Assembly: GCA_964059195.1 (NCBI GenBank)
Contig: CAXKWD010000003.1
Coordinates: 18,272,606 to 18,336,605, forward strand
DNA length: 64,000 nucleotides
Reading direction: 5' to 3'
Source of the DNA: Ectobius pallidus
Lineage: Eukaryota; Arthropoda; Insecta; Blattodea; Ectobiidae
The notes under the pieces were generated by a model. The model was not told where the DNA came from. It did no database searches and was given only the letters and a program-made list of their open reading frames with translations. Position numbers and translations under genes: made by a program. Below, one piece after another: positions 58,662 to 64,000 of the stretch. Numbering within the stretch: the stretch's first letter is position 1; each line of letters opens with the position of its first letter.

Positions 58662-58693
58662 AAGAATGTCTCGTCTCGAGTTATTGTAATAGA

Positions 58694-58810
58694 GGACCAT
58701 TTATAGTGACTAACATTTTTATTGGAATTCGCTATGGAGTGACTGATCCTAAAACTAATAAAGTAGTGGGACGGTACAATCTTTCATTTGTGAGGCCATA
58801 CAAAGAATAA
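58694..58810 (+). pseudogene. Integrase C-terminal (GPF-type) remnant
   Basis: In a third frame the sequence GPFIVTNIFIGIRYGVTDPK then TNKVVGRYNLSFVRPYKE and a stop matches the GPY/F module at the end of gypsy-type integrases. It shows what the intact parent pol ended with, and that the deletion was internal. Confidence 0.7.
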
Positions 58811-59562
58811 CCAGTTAAATAGGTGAAGCAACATTGGGATAGGCTTGGATCATTTCACTAGAATTAAGGCACTGAAACTGAGGGTATTATTATTGTAAGT
58901 ATACATGTCCGCGGAGCAAATATGAAGCGAAATGTAGGCTTTCAATATAACCTCTAAAATGTGAAATTCTTGGGACGTGCATAAAATATATCCTATGCCG
59001 ATTATATTGTTGTTATTTAATTGTAATATGGACCTCGACACTTAAATCCGTCGATCTTTTATTGTTGTTATCTCTTTTTAATCTGGACGTTGTACCAAAT
59101 ATATCCGGTCGCGCTTTTATCTAGGTTAGAATATATTTAGTAAGTGTTTTCAAGTGTTTGTATTCATAGGGTAAATTAGGTTTTGTATTAATGTTTCATT
59201 ATTACCTGATGAGGTGAGGTATCTGTGGTCATGATCTAAGATAGCCTACCGTGTGCGAAGGGTGTGGTGTGTGAAAGAGTAAGAAAATATTGTAGTATGT
59301 GAAGTGTGAATGAAGCAGTTGTGCCAGGTATAGGAAATGTCATTCACTCATCAAAACAAATAATAGTACTGTGAGAAGGTTGGAAAATATTCCATGTTAT
59401 AGAATACGAGTTAGCACGAAGGTCATTGTATTGGGATTCACAACAAACTCTGCTCACTTACGTCACACTAAGCACTTCATGTCAGGAGTAAAACAGAATT
59501 ACTCCGTAAATTTGAAATTTTGAATACAAAACATAAATTTTCGTAGAATTCTCTTGGGCATG
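58811..59562 (+). other. 3' untranslated region of LTR retrotransposon 1
   Basis: 750 bp between the integrase remnant and the 3' LTR, without open frames of note. A proper polypurine tract directly before the LTR is not evident (the last bases are CTCTTGGGCATG). Confidence 0.6.
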
Positions 59563-60787
59563 TGAGACAATTGCTACTTTGCAATTGAATTACTCCGCCC
59601 ATATCATTATAATGAACAAAATAAGTTTATTATATAAACTTATTAATTAGAATAATAAGATAAATATTAATCAATTATGGCTTTGCATTTCTAATAACAT
59701 TATAGGAATAAGTCAAATTCACTAAAATTATCTGAACAAGTTACAGCAGAAATGGAATAAGAACATAATATTTGCAATATTATGTTCCGGCTGGACTTGT
59801 GTGAATATTGAAACGAGACGGATTTCCCGGAACGTAAGAATAGACTTAAGAACTAGACTAAAGGATCTCAGTGGGGTGTAGGAGACAGTCATTCATCACG
59901 AAACTCACTGCTATTGAACTAAAAACGCAGAGAAAGAAGAGCTTACTGACTCTATTGAAAGTTAAAGGCTTAGTAGGTGGGAAAGTTCTTACTCTATAGC
60001 GCTTCGGGGAATCTAGCATCATTTCTTATTACTGACAGCGTGGCCAAGCACTGCTATCCACGTGTAGTAGCGTCTATGCTGAGTAAGGAGCATAGCCAAT
60101 GAAATAAGGGTTTGTATCCGAAGATTCGGAAACACAATGTAATCTGATGTAAACATAGCTATTAGAGGGTAAAAGAAATACTAGGCGTATTGGACTTTGA
60201 ACGATGAGAAGTGGGGACACGCAGTAAATGGTATCGACACTCTCTCGTCTACGCTCTGAGTGAGTGGGGCGATCTTCTCAGCATCCAGCTTCCGACTTAG
60301 TAGAAGTCGGGAAGCTATTAATATTCTTCGGTCAGTAAATGATTTAAGTATCATTTACTGCAGTATTATTTAAATCTACGAATATATTCAGGTTTGAGGT
60401 ACGGCTTAATTATAGCTGAGTACCAACTTAAATTCAGTGTGTATCAAACTGTAAGTACCAGTGAATCAACGACTTTACAAGGTATTCTAGTGAATACACG
60501 AGGTTAGGGAGAAAGACACCTTAATAACGAGATCCACTCATCTGAAGTCAAAGTTCACATACGACGAATATTCTGCAAAAGCCTATTTACTGTTCTGTAA
60601 TTATAGTAAAATAAACAACACTCTTACCAGTTAACCAGTGAGTTTCGATTGCATCAGAATATAACGTAGACTGTTTCTAAGAACTATAAATACCCAGATT
60701 TTGCCCCCCAGATACTGAAGATAACCTCTGCTCTGACTGTAGCGACACCGTGGCTGTAATTGGTTTCGTAACCCGCGAACCGTTACA
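59563..60787 (+). repeat. 3' LTR of retrotransposon 1
   Basis: 1225 bp, matching the 5' LTR end to end with one substitution seen. Confidence 0.93.
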
Positions 60788-61095
60788 ATGCTTAATGTAT
60801 TATAACGGAATATTTTACTCAACTTATATTTTTTGGCGTTGAATTCCATTTCTTTGGCGCAGCTGTCAAACATCTGAGGGTAAATAACGTTAATCTAATT
60901 AGCATTCGTCATTTTAGGTAAGTTAAAGGCAACAAAATTGTTAATATTCCTAAAGGGCAGTTGCCTAGTTACCATACACCCATTATTCTTTACCAACAAT
61001 GGACACTGAATACTGATTTTCTCAGAGGAGCCGGACTCTTCATCATTCTTCAGGGATATGAAATTACTTAGGAGGTTCTCTGACTTATTCACCCA
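60788..61095. repeat. Family X copy 3, right part
   Basis: Starts ATGCTTAATGTATTATAACG and follows 39093-39365 of copy 1. It differs by an extra block of about 45 bp around 61009-61055 that copy 1 lacks. Confidence 0.75.
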
Positions 61096-64000
61096 CTTCT
61101 AACTGTTCGTTGGGTGATGAAATGATTAACGTCAAAATGGGTGCCAATTTATAACTGTTCGTAATGTTGGGTGCTAATTTATGACTGTTGGGTGCCAATG
61201 TATAATTGTCAGTAGGGGTCGTTGAATATATTATGTCCGGCTATTTTTAACTCAGTTGATAGAGCGAGATCTCTTTCAGGGTCGTGCTCGACGAAAACTA
61301 AAATAGGATATAAGATGAAGGGATTATAGGTCGTAAAAATGAAGTCTATTGATAATGAACTTGAATAATATTTGTAAGTTTATTTTGTCCGAAAATCTTT
61401 CACTTAATTTGTTAATTTCTTAAAATGTCTGGAGGAAGAATACAGTAATGTCTTTATCTATTTGCTTCGTCGTCGCCAAAATCACTTTAGGTTATATTAT
61501 TATACTTATAACATCTGCACGTTTTATTGCAGGAATTTTAGGTTATATATCTTATGGCGGTATTTATTCGTTTAACTTTTCAATACGAAAAATAATATCT
61601 ATTATCTTGTCTTATTCCAATATATATATCTTTATCCTCGACCGTATTATTTAAAAGTCGGTATAAAATTAATATTCGTACTTGTTACTGTTTCACTGTA
61701 TATTTCTAACTCCGGTTTAGTCTATAAAAGTTACGTCCGTCGCTGTTGAATAGATGTCTTCAAGTCTCTGTTGGTCGCTCCTGTTCGTGTTAATATGTTT
61801 CGGTGTTAAAATATTCTAGCCATTCCATTGGTTCTGTCAGTAGGCTTTGTCTCTTGTGATTGGAAATTAGCTAAGTCGTCTGCTAGTGTTTGAAATATTT
61901 GTCGTTAAAGTGGGTTGAGGTTTGGGGAGAAACGTATCCATCAACTTGACTTTAATAGCTGGCGACAGTGGACTTTTCCAGACAAAAAGCCACGCCTTCA
62001 CTTCATTGTATTCCCTTATTTAGTTAATAATTCATAAAGTAATTGTCACTATTGTCTGCAATAAGTGTAGTTGTATAGCTTTCTTGATTACGCGTTGAAT
62101 GATGTAATTTTCTATGTTGTCGTGTTAATAATTAATCGTTTGATTAATTATTTGTAATTGCTGGTAATGTCTTTTGATTCAGATGGTCATGTTGTATATC
62201 AAATTGTTCGTGTAAATGTCCTCTGTCTTGTCATGTAATTTGTTTTATGGTCATTGTAATAGTCTAGGCGTAATGGTAGTTTTTAGTAGTCGATAATGTT
62301 GCGGGAAGTTCAAATATTGTCCGTGAAATGTATTTTCTTATATTTGATTCCTCTTTTTATATAAGTCCATATGAACTGATCGGTTACAAATGTCCGAACG
62401 CTATAATTATTAAAATTATGAAGTAATTGGTATTTGGAAAATAGTTTTATAAATAATTTTAAAAATTTTTCGTTAGTCTCGCATCCAAAATTTCTCGGTC
62501 AGTTCGTATATCAATTAGTTATTTTGATTTTGTAATGATGAATATTTTGTAATTTATTATCTGTTATCTTTTATCTGTGTTCTTCCTCGTCGACTGAATA
62601 AAAATATAGTTTTCACATTAAAATTCTTAAAATATAAACATTGTTAAATCATACACTTGTTACATTGAATCAGCTGATAATCTTCCTTTCTTTACTTCAT
62701 TGTACTTACTTGTAGTACGCTTCTCTTTCCTTTTCACCTAATAAAATGAAATCTTTGTTACATTGAATTACTTGATAATAGTCATCTTGACTGGTTGTAA
62801 CTCATTTCTGGTACATCACTGTTCTTCGCCTAATGAAACAATTTTACTAATTACACTTAATTACTTACCGTTAAATACATAAAATTTTATTTAACACACA
62901 ATGGGATTTGATTACTTATACACTTCACACTTTATGTTTAATTACACAATCTAAAAATGTATTATTTTCTTTCTTCTGTTCTTCAGGTATCCTTTTTATT
63001 CAAATAAATTTATTTTGCTTATTTCGTAATATCATGTTCAAGTTTACTACAAATTTATGCATTCTTACTCCTACACAATCAATAATATCATTCTTAAATG
63101 TCAATCTGCTTTTTCTAGCATGATTATTATAAGTGCATGCCTTACCTTCATTTTATTATTTTCTTTCTCATTAGTGATCTTTTTTCACTCTTTTGACAGT
63201 GGATTCCTTCCTTGTCATACTTTTCTCATTTTTCATCGTCGACTCATTTCTTACCTTTAATTATTCATAATCTTTGCACACTCATAAATTCACTTTTCAT
63301 AACTCATTATTTATCTGTTTCATCTCCATTTTATACCTTATATTTTATTGGTGTAAGGTTGTAGGGAGGATACTAAATTGAATATGCATGATAGTAAAAT
63401 ACTTATTTATTCATAAATCTTAATTCTTTAACCAAAGTGTAATGTGTAATTATAAAACTTAATTCAATATTTTCAATAAGTGTAACTAAAATTTTCTTAT
63501 ATATTTAAATCAAATACTAGCGTGATTATCCTAAGTCAAATCGATGTTTCATTTTCTTCAGTATAATTCAGAGGGGGAATTCGCACATCACTTCTTAAAT
63601 ATATATACAATTTTAGTCGAAGAAAGGCTGTACACACATTTCTTCGTCTTCAAGGAAACACTGCAAGAGATCACTTCATTATATGAGGTAATCCTTGTAT
63701 CGGTATTGTCTTTCAGTGCTTACTTATTAAATGAGGGCTTCATCATTTTTACCTTAAATTAATACATTCGTTGTGCTAACGTAAAAATGAAACATAGATC
63801 TGAGAGGGTTCACGCAAAAATATTTTACGTTCCATTCTCGTAGTCCTTTTTCGTTTTCCAGTTCATTGATTAAGAGCAAAATTTACCTCGTAGATGTTTT
63901 GATTCTTAGGAAATTCGTGACATGGTTTAATATGGTTTCAATAAATGCTTACGGCACTTTACACAATTTTCTGGGGTTTCTTTGCCTCTTGTTTTAATTT
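61096..64000. other. AT-rich sequence, no gene recognised
   Basis: 2.9 kb, very AT-rich, with several short frames of low-complexity hydrophobic residues that are not protein-like. A tRNA-like fragment (ACTCAGTTGATAGAGC, 61249) and a TGGCGACAGTGG at 61960 are the only signals, both weak. Confidence 0.4.

Larger units (their letters stand above)
54177..60787 (+). mobile_element. LTR retrotransposon 1 (Ty3/gypsy-type), gag kept, pol deleted
   Basis: Two 1225-bp LTRs (TGAGACAATT..CGTTACA) flank a 4.2-kb interior. ATGC duplicates at 54173-54176 and 60788-60791, and the uninterrupted host repeat at 39083-39113 is the empty site. The interior holds a primer-binding site matching tRNA-Lys, a 718-codon gag, a -1 frameshift site, a 250-codon ORF2 with a protease-like remnant, and a short integrase C-terminal remnant; RT and RNase H are missing. 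The LTRs differ at only one position that I could find (about 54994 A versus 60380 C), so insertion is recent. Lys primer, 4-bp duplication and gag type suggest an Osvaldo-like gypsy lineage (inference). Confidence 0.92.

Noticed and set aside
61960..61971. TGGCGACAGTGG as a primer-binding site of another LTR element
   Set aside because: No LTR-like direct repeat could be found around it and it is only 12 bases.

Overview
This is eukaryotic nuclear DNA from an arthropod, most likely an insect with a large, repeat-rich genome. A cockroach or termite is a guess based on general look only. It is AT-rich and full of insect-type LINEs, Helitrons, hAT-like MITEs and tRNA-derived SINEs. There are no bacterial-style genes, operons or CRISPR arrays.

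Only one host gene can be supported: the 5' end of a kinesin-3 motor gene of the KIF16B/Klp98A type, on the + strand. It has a first coding exon at 13811-13857, a second, tandem-duplicated version of that exon at 14192-14238, and a shared exon 2 at 28713-28782. Both first exons end in the same phase, so either can splice to exon 2. Intron 1 is about 14.5-14.9 kb and loaded with transposons. No later motor exon was recognised in the remaining 35 kb, so intron 2 is either very long or its exons were missed.

Layout. 1-13 kb: inverted-repeat elements (one a 1.57-kb foldback bounded by TTAA), an RTE-like LINE with a second LINE nested in it, a hAT-like MITE with an exact 8-bp duplication, and a LINE fragment. 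13-29 kb: the kinesin exons plus, within intron 1, a TA-flanked MITE, a decayed hAT transposase, the helicase end of a Helitron, several non-autonomous Helitrons, SINEs and MITEs. 30-38 kb: a SINE, a Harbinger-like MITE, and a nearly full-length minus-strand Jockey-type LINE interrupted by another LINE. That junction happens to give a 523-aa in-frame endonuclease/RT chimera. 38-61 kb: three copies of an unrecognised dispersed repeat (family X). The third copy is split by two LTR retrotransposons: a minus-strand element (47612-53683) with its own nested insertions, and a very young plus-strand element (54177-60787) that keeps gag but has lost nearly all of pol. 61-64 kb: AT-rich sequence with nothing recognised.

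The elements form an insertion history that can be read directly, because several sites have both a filled and an empty copy in this window. All family names are from motif recognition by eye. No database search or alignment program was run, and boundaries without a target duplication are approximate.
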